Assembly (NCBI GenBank): GCA_001839685.1
Contig: MLAK01000984.1
Location: 1 to 20,602 of the forward strand
From: Tritrichomonas foetus
Lineage: Eukaryota > Parabasalia > Tritrichomonadida > Tritrichomonadidae
Reading direction: 5' to 3'
DNA length: 20,602 nucleotides
Every line of letters begins with the position of its first letter. Within the stretch, counting starts at the first letter, position 1. Below are positions 1-8,854 of the stretch, in pieces. Both the position numbers and the translations under genes were made by a program. Below the pieces are notes generated by a model that was given only the letters and a program-made list of their open reading frames with translations, ran no database searches and had not been told where the DNA came from.

Positions 1-102
1 ATGTTTTGGGTTATTTTTGAATTGATGGTGTCAGTGATGAAAAATTTTTAAGGGGGTGTAATGACTCAAACATAATATATCCTATTATTTTGCAAAAAAT
101 TA

Positions 103-1287
103 ATGTCATCGCTCCTCTCTTATCATTGGCAAAATAGCACCCATATTGCTTTCGGTGTCGGTGCAATTTCTCAACTTAAGAAATACATACCCAGAGAAGC
201 CCGCGTTTTGTGTTTATATAATGGCGACCATATCGAAAAAAGCGGAGTAAAGAGCGACCTGGAAAAAGTTCTCACTGATTGTGAGGCACGATACAGATGG
301 CGAGGTGGAATCGAAAATAATCCAGATTTTTCATCATGTCTCGAAATTTCCGAAGAATTGCGGAAAACACCAGCAGATATTCTTGTTGCTGTTGGTGGTG
401 GATCCGTTATGGACGCAACAAAATACATCAGCGGAATTGTAAATCTCCCCAATTCAATAGATCCATGGTCAGTCATGTCCAAGCCATCCCTAATTGGTCG
501 TCCAATCCCCATTATGTCTGTCTGTACCTTGGCTGCCACAGGAAGTGAATGGGATCCCCATTTTGTGATCAGCCGTCGATCGACAGGTGAAAAAATTTCA
601 CAAGCACACAATTGTCTTCGTTTCAAAGTCTCTGTTCTTGATCCACGCTATACATTATCAGTTCCTTTTCATTATACTGCTAATGGCGTCTATGACACTT
701 TCACACATGTGTGCGAACAATATATTACTGGATTTTTCAATCCATTACAAGACAGATTGAGTGAAGCCATTTTGTCAACAATTGTTGAAGTTGCGCCGAA
801 ATTGATGAAAGATTTATCTAATCTGAATTTCAGAGCAACTATGATGCAATGCTCAGCACTGGCATTAAACGATTTAATTGGACTGGGAACAGGCCAATGC
901 TGGGGTACACATAATATTGGACTTGCATTAACAGCAAAATACAACATGGATCATGCTGAAACACTCGCATGTATCCAGCCTTGGCTCTGGAGGCGATTCT
1001 TCGATGTGAAAAAGTTCAAGCTGGCGCAAATGGCCGAACGTGTTTGGGGAAGGAAAAGTGGATCAGTTGACGAATTAGCAAATTATTCAATTTTGAAAAC
1101 CGAAGAATTCACATCAATGCTGAAATTATCACGCCGAATTGGCGGCTACGTGAAAGAGAAGGATCAAGAAGTTGCAGCTAAAAATATCGCTGATAAAGTG
1201 TGGGAAATGGTTGGAAGACGGCCATTTGGAGAACATAAAATGATTAAAAAGGAAGATGTTGAGGTGATTGTTTCAGCTGCATTTTGA
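103..1287 (+). CDS. Iron-containing alcohol dehydrogenase, YqhD/butanol dehydrogenase type
   Basis: A 394-residue, full-length group III (iron-dependent) alcohol dehydrogenase, expected to reduce aldehydes to alcohols with NAD(P)H. The dinucleotide-binding GGGS turn is at residues 98-101, followed by D104 and K107. The four metal ligands expected for the family are visible: D198 and H202 in GVYDTFTHVCEQY, H270 in GTHNIG, and H284 in MDHAETLA. The pattern around them resembles bacterial YqhD more than the mitochondrial HOT enzymes. The N-terminus shows no clear organelle targeting sequence, so a cytosolic place is inferred. The start at 103 is the first ATG of the frame; a 4-codon reading frame begins at 61. 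No clear TCA(C/T)(A/T) initiator is seen just upstream. Enzymes of this family in trichomonads are often explained by transfer from bacteria. The exact substrate cannot be told. Confidence 0.9.
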   Translation: MSSLLSYHWQNSTHIAFGVGAISQLKKYIPREARVLCLYNGDHIEKSGVKSDLEKVLTDCEARYRWRGGIENNPDFSSCLEISEELRKTPADILVAVGGGSVMDATKYISGIVNLPNSIDPWSVMSKPSLIGRPIPIMSVCTLAATGSEWDPHFVISRRSTGEKISQAHNCLRFKVSVLDPRYTLSVPFHYTANGVYDTFTHVCEQYITGFFNPLQDRLSEAILSTIVEVAPKLMKDLSNLNFRATMMQCSALALNDLIGLGTGQCWGTHNIGLALTAKYNMDHAETLACIQPWLWRRFFDVKKFKLAQMAERVWGRKSGSVDELANYSILKTEEFTSMLKLSRRIGGYVKEKDQEVAAKNIADKVWEMVGRRPFGEHKMIKKEDVEVIVSAAF

Positions 1288-1696
1288 TGTTAAATTTATT
1301 ACGGAAAAATATTATTTGATTTTATAAAGATTTAGTTCAATTTTTTTAAAAAAATTCTCTCTTTTTATTTTTAGAGATGGTTAAACGACTGTTCAAGGAA
1401 TAAATTCAATTTTATGTGAAAATCCAATTCTTATCAAAAGAAATAAAATTGAATATTGACATTTTAATCGTAAAAAAATCACCGTATTAAATAAGAATTG
1501 GGTTATATGAATACGTGAATTGGATCTCTTTTTTTTCTTATCAGAAATCAATGATAATATTGGAAAAATTCCGAATATATATGGTCTTGCATTCGAAATA
1601 CAGCCAAATAAGAATGAAAAAAGTGTTGCGTATTGAAAAATTCAATTTGAATTTCATTCAAAAAAAAAGTTTCTTGAATGATTGGCGACCGTTTAA
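1288..1696. other. Intergenic spacer, AT-rich
   Basis: No RNA gene or repeat was recognised here. The reading frame of the next gene stays open back to 1515, but its first 66 codons are AT-driven and K/F/I-rich. They lie upstream of an initiator-like motif at 1697, so this part is read as noncoding. Confidence 0.55.
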
Positions 1697-1703
1697 TCAT
1701 TAT
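1697..1703 (+). promoter_or_regulatory. Initiator (Inr)-like element of the UBR ligase gene
   Basis: The sequence TCATTAT matches the trichomonad initiator TCA(C/T)(A/T). The presumed +1 A is at 1699, 14 nt before the ATG at 1713. This is the main reason for preferring the start at 1713 over 1515. Confidence 0.5.
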
Positions 1704-1712
1704 AAGATTATC

Positions 1713-4700
1713 ATGGATGAGTTCTTGCAGAGCTGCGAACGTGCAATGCTTCCTGATGGATGCAACTCCTTCGAAACTTACAAAAAATTCTCGTTACGCC
1801 GAAAGAAATGCGGATGTTGTAGTAAACAATGGAAATCAAACGCAATATTAGTCAAATGTCAAACATGTAATCTTCATGCAACTTCATGTTTATGCTTGGA
1901 TTGTTTCCTTCAAGGAAATCATGAAGGACATGTTGTTCACCTCATGAATGGCTCTGAAGGTGTTTGTGATTGTGGTGACCAATTTTCAATTAAAAGAAGT
2001 GGTTTTTGTAAGAATCATCTTGGAATTCAAGAAGATCCAATTTCCAAATTTCTCACCTCAGAAACAAAAGATAGGTGCCAACCAATTATAAATAAAGTTT
2101 GTCAAAAACTTGATCAAGTTTTTCCTTCAGAAACAGAATCCATCAACAAGCTTATAAATTGGCTTAAATCTATTTCTGAATGGGGCGATGGTTACCAAAG
2201 AATGGTCGTTAATGGGCTTACTGGTGGACCTCTCTTGAGCATTTTCAAGAAATATCCACAATCAACTTCAAATTTACAAAAGTCTTTATATAATTTTCTT
2301 ATTTCTATAATTACTGATTTATCAATGAAACAATTCATGATTGACTATTTTGTCAGTACTCTTTCATTATATACCGACTTACTAGAGTCGAATAAGGAAT
2401 CAGCTGAATTCATAAGTATTTCTTCATTAGTTGATTTAGATGTTCAATTATTCGCATGTACTTCATTAATGGACAATTTGGTTAAAAATGATGAGTATTT
2501 CCCACTTGCTTTTCATTGTGCTGGAAGATCACTTAAAACTTTTCTTAAAGACTCACTTAGTCCAATTTATAATCTCAAATTCTTTTCATATGTCAGAATC
2601 TTCAATCAAATTACAACTTTGATTGATATTCCTATTGTTTGCAATCAACTTTTTTACAAATTACCAAAATCATTTAATGCATTATTAGAATTTTTTGAAA
2701 ACCTGGAATTTACATGCCCAATACAAAGAATTGAAACAGGTGATCATGTTCTTCATAATACAAATCTTTATGTATCATTGCTAAATATTTACATGCTGAT
2801 AGATTCTGCAATATTAAATTTAGTAAAGGGATATAAAACAATTGATGTAAATATAGATATTTATTCTACATTTGAAGAAGCAGAAAAGCCAAGGCAATTA
2901 GCCAAATTTGAAGATAAAGAGAAATTGCTTTCTTGTTTATTACAAGTTTTTAATCGACTTAAAGAAAATGTTGAAAGAAGAAATGATGGATTTGATGTTT
3001 TAAGTGAACAATTCTCTACTTTTCTGCCTCTTCATGGCTTTTTCTTTTATCTTTTATCAGCTACAACAGATTTCTTCCATTTCTCTCTTGATAATATTTT
3101 ATGCTATCTTGGAATTGAATCCATTTGGCCATACGTCAAACATTATGTCATTTCAATTGCTGGATTAGAATCAATATCACCAGAAACATTCACACGAAAT
3201 GATGCAAGTCTATTCCCTTATGCAAAGTTTATATCTTCTGGTCAATATCAAGAAGAATATGTTGCTCGTCTTTATCATTATCTTTCTGTATTTTTATACA
3301 GTTCAAGCAACCAAGAAGAAGATGACAATAATGAAGCAAATAATCATTTTCTTAGTGAATTTATTGATTCTTCAGTGAAAGCCTACGGCCTTGAATCCTA
3401 TTTGAACAATGGCGAATTTCACCCGAATGCAGATCAATTTACACAAATTGCGTTAATTTGCAGATACTTCATTATTTTATTAAGCTCCTTAGTTAATCCA
3501 ACAAACTATTCAATGAAAGAAGTAATTAAGCAATATGTTGTTCATAAACTGAAGATAAATGGAAATTTAACAATGAAAGACTTCGTTTCAAATGTTTCTT
3601 TGATACATAACGTTGCTGATGATATCAGAGATTCTTTACATGCTGTTGGCGTTGCTAAAACAATTAAAGGAGAAAAAGTTTATAACTTAAAGCCTGAATT
3701 TGATTGTGAAGCAACTCCATTCTTCTATCTTTATCCACATTCTGATTATTTCAATTGTATAGCCAGTCAAGTTAATCTGAAAAATCCTTCACTTCTTCCA
3801 ATTCCACCACCAGGTGATCCACTCACCACAAGATTCATATTAAATGATTCATTTATTTCATTCATGAATAAAACAATGAATGCTTTAACAAATAATACGA
3901 ATTCATCAATTTCTGCTGTTTTTTCATATATCGCCCTTCTTCAAATGTCACTTCGAGCTTCTAATTATTTAGAAAGCACAAGGTTAGCAGATAACATCAT
4001 CCCTTCTTTATCTAAATTAGCTAATATTAAATTTATTGAGAAAATTCTTCCAACATTGTATGAAAGTTCTTGTTCATTATTCCCACAATATCGAGAACAA
4101 ATGAACCAATTGAGTGCAACAATTCTTAATAATATTTCATCTCAATCCCGTAAAAAACCTGACTTTTCAAACATTAAGAAGCAATTCATGCAACAACAAA
4201 TGAATTTCGCTCAATCAAATATGGATCAACTCACAATGATGGATGATGAAAGTGATTATGATAGTGATGATATCGATGAAAATGAACCAAAATCAACACA
4301 AGCTGAAAAGATTACATGCGTAATTTGTAGATCATTTATTCAAACTGATAAAGATGATTATGGATTATTAGCTGCAGAAATTGATGGATTTTATTTATGT
4401 GGACATTATTGCCATAAAACATGCTATACCGAAAACTCACAAAATAGGTTTTGTCCACTCTGTCGCACAATGTATCAATTTTACTTACCAATTAATGGCG
4501 ATAAAGCATTTAATGAATATAGCAAACTTATTGATATATTGAACAAAGACAGATTTACTGGAGATCTGATCGAATATCTTCATAGTGTTTTTGAACAACA
4601 TTATTTCGGTATAAAATTACGGAAATGTGACATTAAATTTATACATTCCATTGTAAAATATTTGCCAAGTTTTAACTTGCCCGGATATTTTGGTACATTC

Positions 4701-5303
4701 CTAAATTCTGTTGAAGATATCAAAACACCTGAACAATTTTTGTATTTCTTGAACACTTATAACAATCCTGTTTTTGAGAACTGTCTTGCATTAATTTTAT
4801 CTGTTGTACATAATAATAATGATTTCTTAACAGTCAAAGAGTTTGGAATACGAAAATTTTATATAGATCAATTGCCCAAGAATTTTATTGATCATTTCTT
4901 GAAATCAAATAACTTCTCCGTGGACTTGATGGCTGATGAAAAAGATGGAATTTGTAAATGCTTAAAGTGCGGTCAACTACTAAACATTTCTCCGAACTCA
5001 AACAATCTTTCAGTGATTACTGAACATGTTCTAAAATGTTCATGCCATTTTTACTTAGCACTTACTGGGAAAATGGCATCAACTGTATTTGCATTAAAGC
5101 CATCGTTAACCCCTAAAACACTAGTTTCCACAATTCAAAGCTTTTATATAACAGAAACAGGCGATGAAGACGTTGGACTCACAATGGGATCATTTTTGGT
5201 TCTTGATGAAAAAAGGAGGAAGGATATTCGAATCAAAATGGTGGAAAGAAGTGCTTTAACAATTGATAAAGATTTCTTCTTTTCAATATTTGGTAGAGGG
5301 TGA
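1713..5303 (+). CDS. UBR-box / RING-H2 E3 ubiquitin ligase (UBR1-like N-recognin)
   Basis: With the start at 1713 the protein has 1196 residues. The UBR zinc box spans about residues 33-102 (ligand-type Cys/His at C33, C36, C49, C52, C61, C64, H70, H73, C85, C87, C99, H102), with the hallmark CDCGD at 85-89. A long helical middle follows, then an acidic linker and a RING-type finger from C869 (CVIC) to CPLC at 914-917. The C-terminal 120 residues (CLKCG, then a Cys/His stretch, then an ALTGK...FYITETG...GLTMGSFLVL pattern) resemble the UBR1 C-terminal autoinhibitory domain. Known role of the family: ubiquitination of proteins with destabilising N-termini. Unusual: the UBR-box Asp equivalent to human UBR1 D118 is His55, while D86 and D89 are kept. 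No ClpS-like type-2 domain was recognised. The protein is shorter than human UBR1 (about 1750). The upstream open frame to 1515 is probably not translated. Confidence 0.88.
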   Translation: MDEFLQSCERAMLPDGCNSFETYKKFSLRRKKCGCCSKQWKSNAILVKCQTCNLHATSCLCLDCFLQGNHEGHVVHLMNGSEGVCDCGDQFSIKRSGFCKNHLGIQEDPISKFLTSETKDRCQPIINKVCQKLDQVFPSETESINKLINWLKSISEWGDGYQRMVVNGLTGGPLLSIFKKYPQSTSNLQKSLYNFLISIITDLSMKQFMIDYFVSTLSLYTDLLESNKESAEFISISSLVDLDVQLFACTSLMDNLVKNDEYFPLAFHCAGRSLKTFLKDSLSPIYNLKFFSYVRIFNQITTLIDIPIVCNQLFYKLPKSFNALLEFFENLEFTCPIQRIETGDHVLHNTNLYVSLLNIYMLIDSAILNLVKGYKTIDVNIDIYSTFEEAEKPRQLAKFEDKEKLLSCLLQVFNRLKENVERRNDGFDVLSEQFSTFLPLHGFFFYLLSATTDFFHFSLDNILCYLGIESIWPYVKHYVISIAGLESISPETFTRNDASLFPYAKFISSGQYQEEYVARLYHYLSVFLYSSSNQEEDDNNEANNHFLSEFIDSSVKAYGLESYLNNGEFHPNADQFTQIALICRYFIILLSSLVNPTNYSMKEVIKQYVVHKLKINGNLTMKDFVSNVSLIHNVADDIRDSLHAVGVAKTIKGEKVYNLKPEFDCEATPFFYLYPHSDYFNCIASQVNLKNPSLLPIPPPGDPLTTRFILNDSFISFMNKTMNALTNNTNSSISAVFSYIALLQMSLRASNYLESTRLADNIIPSLSKLANIKFIEKILPTLYESSCSLFPQYREQMNQLSATILNNISSQSRKKPDFSNIKKQFMQQQMNFAQSNMDQLTMMDDESDYDSDDIDENEPKSTQAEKITCVICRSFIQTDKDDYGLLAAEIDGFYLCGHYCHKTCYTENSQNRFCPLCRTMYQFYLPINGDKAFNEYSKLIDILNKDRFTGDLIEYLHSVFEQHYFGIKLRKCDIKFIHSIVKYLPSFNLPGYFGTFLNSVEDIKTPEQFLYFLNTYNNPVFENCLALILSVVHNNNDFLTVKEFGIRKFYIDQLPKNFIDHFLKSNNFSVDLMADEKDGICKCLKCGQLLNISPNSNNLSVITEHVLKCSCHFYLALTGKMASTVFALKPSLTPKTLVSTIQSFYITETGDEDVGLTMGSFLVLDEKRRKDIRIKMVERSALTIDKDFFFSIFGRG

Positions 5304-6072
5304 ATCAATTAAAGAAGAATTCTTGACAACTATGAAATAGATGACATTATATTTATAGATATTAATTCACTGGCGATTTTTTTTTTTGTAGAAGTTCACT
5401 TATGCTAAAATATTTTTACATCAGTACAATCTCATCTGTTTTATATGAATAATAAAGATTTATAATGATTCGAAAAATAAAAATAACATTTGTTAATTTA
5501 TTTCCAATATTTGTTTGTTTCATTCACAACGATCATTGTAGCATGGTGTAACTCGCTATAGATCAACTTACAATTTTAAAGAATATTCTTTATCGTAGAT
5601 TATGAAAAGTGCCGATTTCACAAAAAGCTCTCATACAAAAAGATGATTTAATCATTAACTTTTTCTGGAGTATAACAAACTTAGTTAGAAACAAAATTCG
5701 GAATAATGATAGCGAAATTGAGGCACCTCTGAAAATATATTAGAAAAAGTTCATCAGCATAGAAACATTTCATAAGAAAAATTTATATTTTCAAAGAAAA
5801 TCAATCTATTCATTCTGAAACGATAAACTTCTGGTTTGAAATGATAAATAGTTAAGATTGAGAAGATTGTAATTTATTATCTATCATATCATGGTTATTG
5901 AAGAAAAATAATAAATCGATTTTATTGCTTTCGCTCTCGAAAATTGAGGGAACTCTCCCAAATTCATTTGACTTCTCAATTGAGATCAGAAAGAATATGC
6001 ATTCAATTATTTATGAATTTATCTGGTCTGATATAAGTTAAATTCTACTGAAATTTCAAAGGCAATTGAACT
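5304..6072. other. Intergenic spacer, AT-rich
   Basis: No gene, tRNA or long repeat seen in these 770 bases. They hold a T-tract at about 5378-5388 and a perfect 10-bp palindrome CTCAATTGAG at 5975-5984. A 28-codon reading frame starts at about 5465 but has no supporting features. Confidence 0.5.
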
Positions 6073-6079
6073 TCATTTA
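6073..6079 (+). promoter_or_regulatory. Initiator-like element of the sialidase gene
   Basis: TCATTTA lies directly before the ATG at 6080, with the presumed +1 A at 6075. The very short leader this implies is normal for trichomonad genes. A second in-frame ATG at 6086 (Met3) is an equally possible start. Confidence 0.5.
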
Positions 6080-7225
6080 ATGAATATGTTTCTTTTCCTT
6101 TTCGCTCTTTGCCTTTCCGAGGAACCTTTTAAAACCGTTTTATTTGTACCAGGTGATGAAGGCTCAAAACAATACCGTATTCCTTCTGTCACAACCTGCC
6201 TTGATGGAACCTTGATCGCCGTCACAGATAAAAGGTGGAATCATGGAGGAGATCTTCCAGCCAAAATAGATGTTGTTGCTAAACGTAGTACAGATAACGG
6301 AAAAACCTGGGGCGAAACCATCACAATTGCTTCTGGAAATCCAAATGGCTATGGAGATGCCGCGTTAGTAGTCGATCGTGAAACAGGTACCGTACTTTGC
6401 ATTTTCAATGGAGATAACGGATTTTGGCAGTCAACTCCAACCAATCCAATCAGAAATTATGTATCCAAATCATTCGATAACGGAAAGACCTGGACAAAAC
6501 CAGTCGATATCACCCCAATGCTTTACGGCGCAGAATGCCCCCATCCAGAGCGCTCAAAGTGGCTTGGAATGTTCGTTACGTCAGGTGCGGCCATCCAATT
6601 GAGATCCGGCAGAATCATGCTCGTTGGCGTCACACGAGTTCCAACAGCCTCAGGAATCCACGATTATGTTGTTTATTCGGACGATTGTGGCGATACCTGG
6701 GATATCGGATTGACCGCCGGATGCGATCGTGGCGATGAGTCCAAAGTTATCGAACTTAACAACGGCGATGTTTTGATGTCCATCAGACATGCCCCATACC
6801 GTTACCAGGCCATTTCGCACGACAAAGGATTGACCTTCGACGATTACACAGAAAGAAAAGACATCCCAGACCCAGCCTGCAATGGCGAAATCCTTCGCTA
6901 CACCTCAACGAAGGACGGCTATGATAAGGACCGAATCCTCTTCGTTAATGACTACAGCACAGCCGGCAGAAAGAACCTCACAATGAAGCTTTCATATGAT
7001 GAAGGTAAAACTTGGGCTGTTGAAAAGAATCTTCACCCAGCAGGCTCAGCTTACTCTGCAATCACTATCTGCAATGATGGAACAATCGTCGTCTACTTTG
7101 AAGATGAACAATACGGTGATGGCGAGCATATGACTATCATGACATTCTCACTCGAATGGCTCACCGACGGAAAAGACAAGTGGACACCATCAAACCCAGC
7201 CAAGGTTAAAAAAGGCAAGAAGTGA
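6080..7225 (+). CDS. Secreted sialidase (exo-alpha-sialidase, GH33)
   Basis: A 381-residue single-domain sialidase that should release terminal sialic acid from glycoconjugates. Residues 1-13 form a short hydrophobic signal peptide. No transmembrane segment follows, so secretion or lysosomal delivery is likely. The active site appears complete: first Arg R33 in YRIPS, acid/base D58 in HGGD, Glu about 220, second Arg R236 (SIRH), third Arg R297 (AGRKNLT), and Tyr nucleophile Y325 (AYSA). Five Asp boxes (S-x-D-x-G-x-T-W/F) begin at S70, S131, S200, S246 and S305. There is no lectin (CBM40) domain, so it is compact compared with many bacterial and viral relatives. From about 6480 to 7210 codons end often in C or G, unlike most neighbours, which suggests strong expression or a different origin. 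The closeness to bacterial enzymes (inferred) suggests old lateral transfer. Confidence 0.93.
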   Translation: MNMFLFLFALCLSEEPFKTVLFVPGDEGSKQYRIPSVTTCLDGTLIAVTDKRWNHGGDLPAKIDVVAKRSTDNGKTWGETITIASGNPNGYGDAALVVDRETGTVLCIFNGDNGFWQSTPTNPIRNYVSKSFDNGKTWTKPVDITPMLYGAECPHPERSKWLGMFVTSGAAIQLRSGRIMLVGVTRVPTASGIHDYVVYSDDCGDTWDIGLTAGCDRGDESKVIELNNGDVLMSIRHAPYRYQAISHDKGLTFDDYTERKDIPDPACNGEILRYTSTKDGYDKDRILFVNDYSTAGRKNLTMKLSYDEGKTWAVEKNLHPAGSAYSAITICNDGTIVVYFEDEQYGDGEHMTIMTFSLEWLTDGKDKWTPSNPAKVKKGKK

Positions 7226-7231
7226 AATAAA
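7226..7231 (+). terminator. AATAAA polyadenylation-like signal after the sialidase
   Basis: AATAAA follows the TGA stop with no gap. Trichomonad 3' processing signals (UAAA-type) sit at or just after the stop codon, so this is a plausible cleavage/polyadenylation signal. Confidence 0.45.
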
Positions 7232-7705
7232 TCATTAGTATGACTCCTTAATTTCTTTTCTGCTTTCCTTTTTATCTCTGCTCTCAAATATGCAGCCTTT
7301 CAATGATTGTTTTATCCGAATTAAACATTTTAGAGAATGAACATTTTGTCTCAATTTCAATAATATCAAATTGATGAAGAATCATTAAAAATCTCCGAAT
7401 ACATTATGAAATGATTTTCTCTACAGCTTGTTATGTGTTATTCACATTTAAGATCGCTTTGTTATGTCTGTTGTATCTGAAATATTTATACTTTAAGAGG
7501 GTTATGTATATTTGTGCGCGTAATCACCTCCAATTAATAATTATCATGACAATTATGAATATCATATCGATTTTCTATCTCACAACAAAACTGGATTGAT
7601 GAAGAATAATATTTGTAAATAGAAACAAGAAGAAATGAAATAAGAAAATAAAAGTAAAATTAACGACTACTAGTTGAATATATCATTTATAACAAGTATA
7701 TAAGA
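7232..7705. other. Convergent intergenic region
   Basis: This is the 3' space shared by the sialidase (+) and the kinase (-). A 62-codon hydrophobic frame at 7411-7599 (+) is preceded by an out-of-frame ATG at 7406 and by a TCATTA motif at 7382. Its composition (I, L, Y, M) is what AT-rich noncoding DNA gives, so I do not call it a gene. Confidence 0.5.
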
Positions 7706-8854
7706 CTATTGATTCAACATCCTTTTCACACTGAAACAATTTTTTGCTCTAGGGAATCCACTTGAGTGCTTGATGAAAAATGCATTTGGAGTTGAACATA
7801 CTGGTCTGATTGTGATCTTAAAATTCTTTTGAATAACAGGGGTTGTCAATGTCGGCTCATTTCCCAACGTCTTCAATACGGTATTTGCTTTTCTTGGGCA
7901 ATTAATTTTAACGTGTCGTTGCTTATTATTCTTATTTAGTAATAATGAGCTCTCTTTCTCCTCTTTTGCTTTTGCGAGAATTTCAGCTGGTGATAAAACA
8001 ATTTGACCTGAATTCTTTCCACTGATAAAGCTAGGCTCTCTTCTAATCATTGGAATTGACCTAGAAATGTATATGTTGATTGGTGATGTATTTTCACGAT
8101 ATTCTGGTTTGATTTTCATCATCCAAGGATGCTCCATCACTTCTTGAATCGTTATTCGTTTCGCTGGATCTTTGATGAGCATTGAGCGAATCAAATCTTC
8201 CAATGCATGATCTGTTGACGAATAGTCTGGAAAAACTATATCGTCTTTCAGTATTTTATCGTACAAAACTTGAATATTGTCTGATAAGAATGGGAACTGC
8301 TTGGTGTACATGTAATATATAACAATTCCCAGAGACCAAATATCTGTTTTGGCATCATAAACTTTTCCCAAAACGACTTCCGGAGAAACGTGCAGAGGTG
8401 ATCCGCATCGTGTTTGAAGGACTGTGTCACATTTTTTGCTGAGCCCAAAATCAGCCAACTTGATATTATCTTCGTCATCCAAAAGAATGTTTTCAGCTTT
8501 CAGGTCTCGGTGAACAATGTTTGCATTAACATGTAAATACTCGATAGCCCGACATATTTGATAGATATACTTATGAAGGACCTCTGTTGATGATGGCAAA
8601 TTTTGCATCAAAGATCCATTTGAACAGTACTCCAAGATAAGCGCAACTTTATCATCATATTTGACTACGTCATATAGCTGAACAATGTTCTTGTGATGAA
8701 GATGTAATAGAATTTCCATTTCAGTCATGATGATTTTGTCTTCGTTCATGATCTTGACGGCCACGGGGAAGTCAACATCTTTGTGATATCCTTTATAAAC
8801 TGTTGCGTAGTTTCCTGACCCGATGTTGTGAAATAAATGGTAATTACCAAACAT
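7706..8854 (-). CDS. Ser/Thr protein kinase, CAMK/ULK-like
   Basis: A 382-residue protein with an N-terminal kinase domain (about residues 5-246) and a basic tail without a recognised domain. Catalytic elements are complete: Gly loop IGSGNYATV (11-19), VAVK Lys34, helix-C Glu45, HRDLKAEN with D117, DFG at 135-137, and a DIWSLG segment at 171-176. The activation segment is LQTRCGSPLHVSPE, with T148 in the position of the activating Thr of AMPK/MARK kinases. CGSP is also typical of ULK/ATG1. The APE motif is SPE (157-159). The loop between Lys34 and helix C is short. The tail holds Ser/Pro and Arg-rich stretches and might be regulatory. The family is clear but substrate and pathway are unknown. 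It converges with the sialidase gene. TCAAACAT lies just upstream of the start but does not fit the usual initiator. Confidence 0.93.
   Translation of the reverse strand: MFGNYHLFHNIGSGNYATVYKGYHKDVDFPVAVKIMNEDKIIMTEMEILLHLHHKNIVQLYDVVKYDDKVALILEYCSNGSLMQNLPSSTEVLHKYIYQICRAIEYLHVNANIVHRDLKAENILLDDEDNIKLADFGLSKKCDTVLQTRCGSPLHVSPEVVLGKVYDAKTDIWSLGIVIYYMYTKQFPFLSDNIQVLYDKILKDDIVFPDYSSTDHALEDLIRSMLIKDPAKRITIQEVMEHPWMMKIKPEYRENTSPINIYISRSIPMIRREPSFISGKNSGQIVLSPAEILAKAKEEKESSLLLNKNNKQRHVKINCPRKANTVLKTLGNEPTLTTPVIQKNFKITIRPVCSTPNAFFIKHSSGFPRAKNCFSVKRMLNQ

Noticed and set aside
171..626. 151-codon open frame on the minus strand inside the alcohol dehydrogenase gene
   Set aside because: It is antisense to a well-supported enzyme and its product has no recognisable features.
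1515..1712. 66-codon N-terminal extension of the UBR ligase
   Set aside because: AT-driven composition, lies upstream of the initiator-like motif at 1697, and has no domain content.
7411..7599. 62-codon hydrophobic frame after the sialidase
   Set aside because: An out-of-frame ATG precedes it, and its I/L/Y/M composition is expected from AT-rich noncoding DNA.
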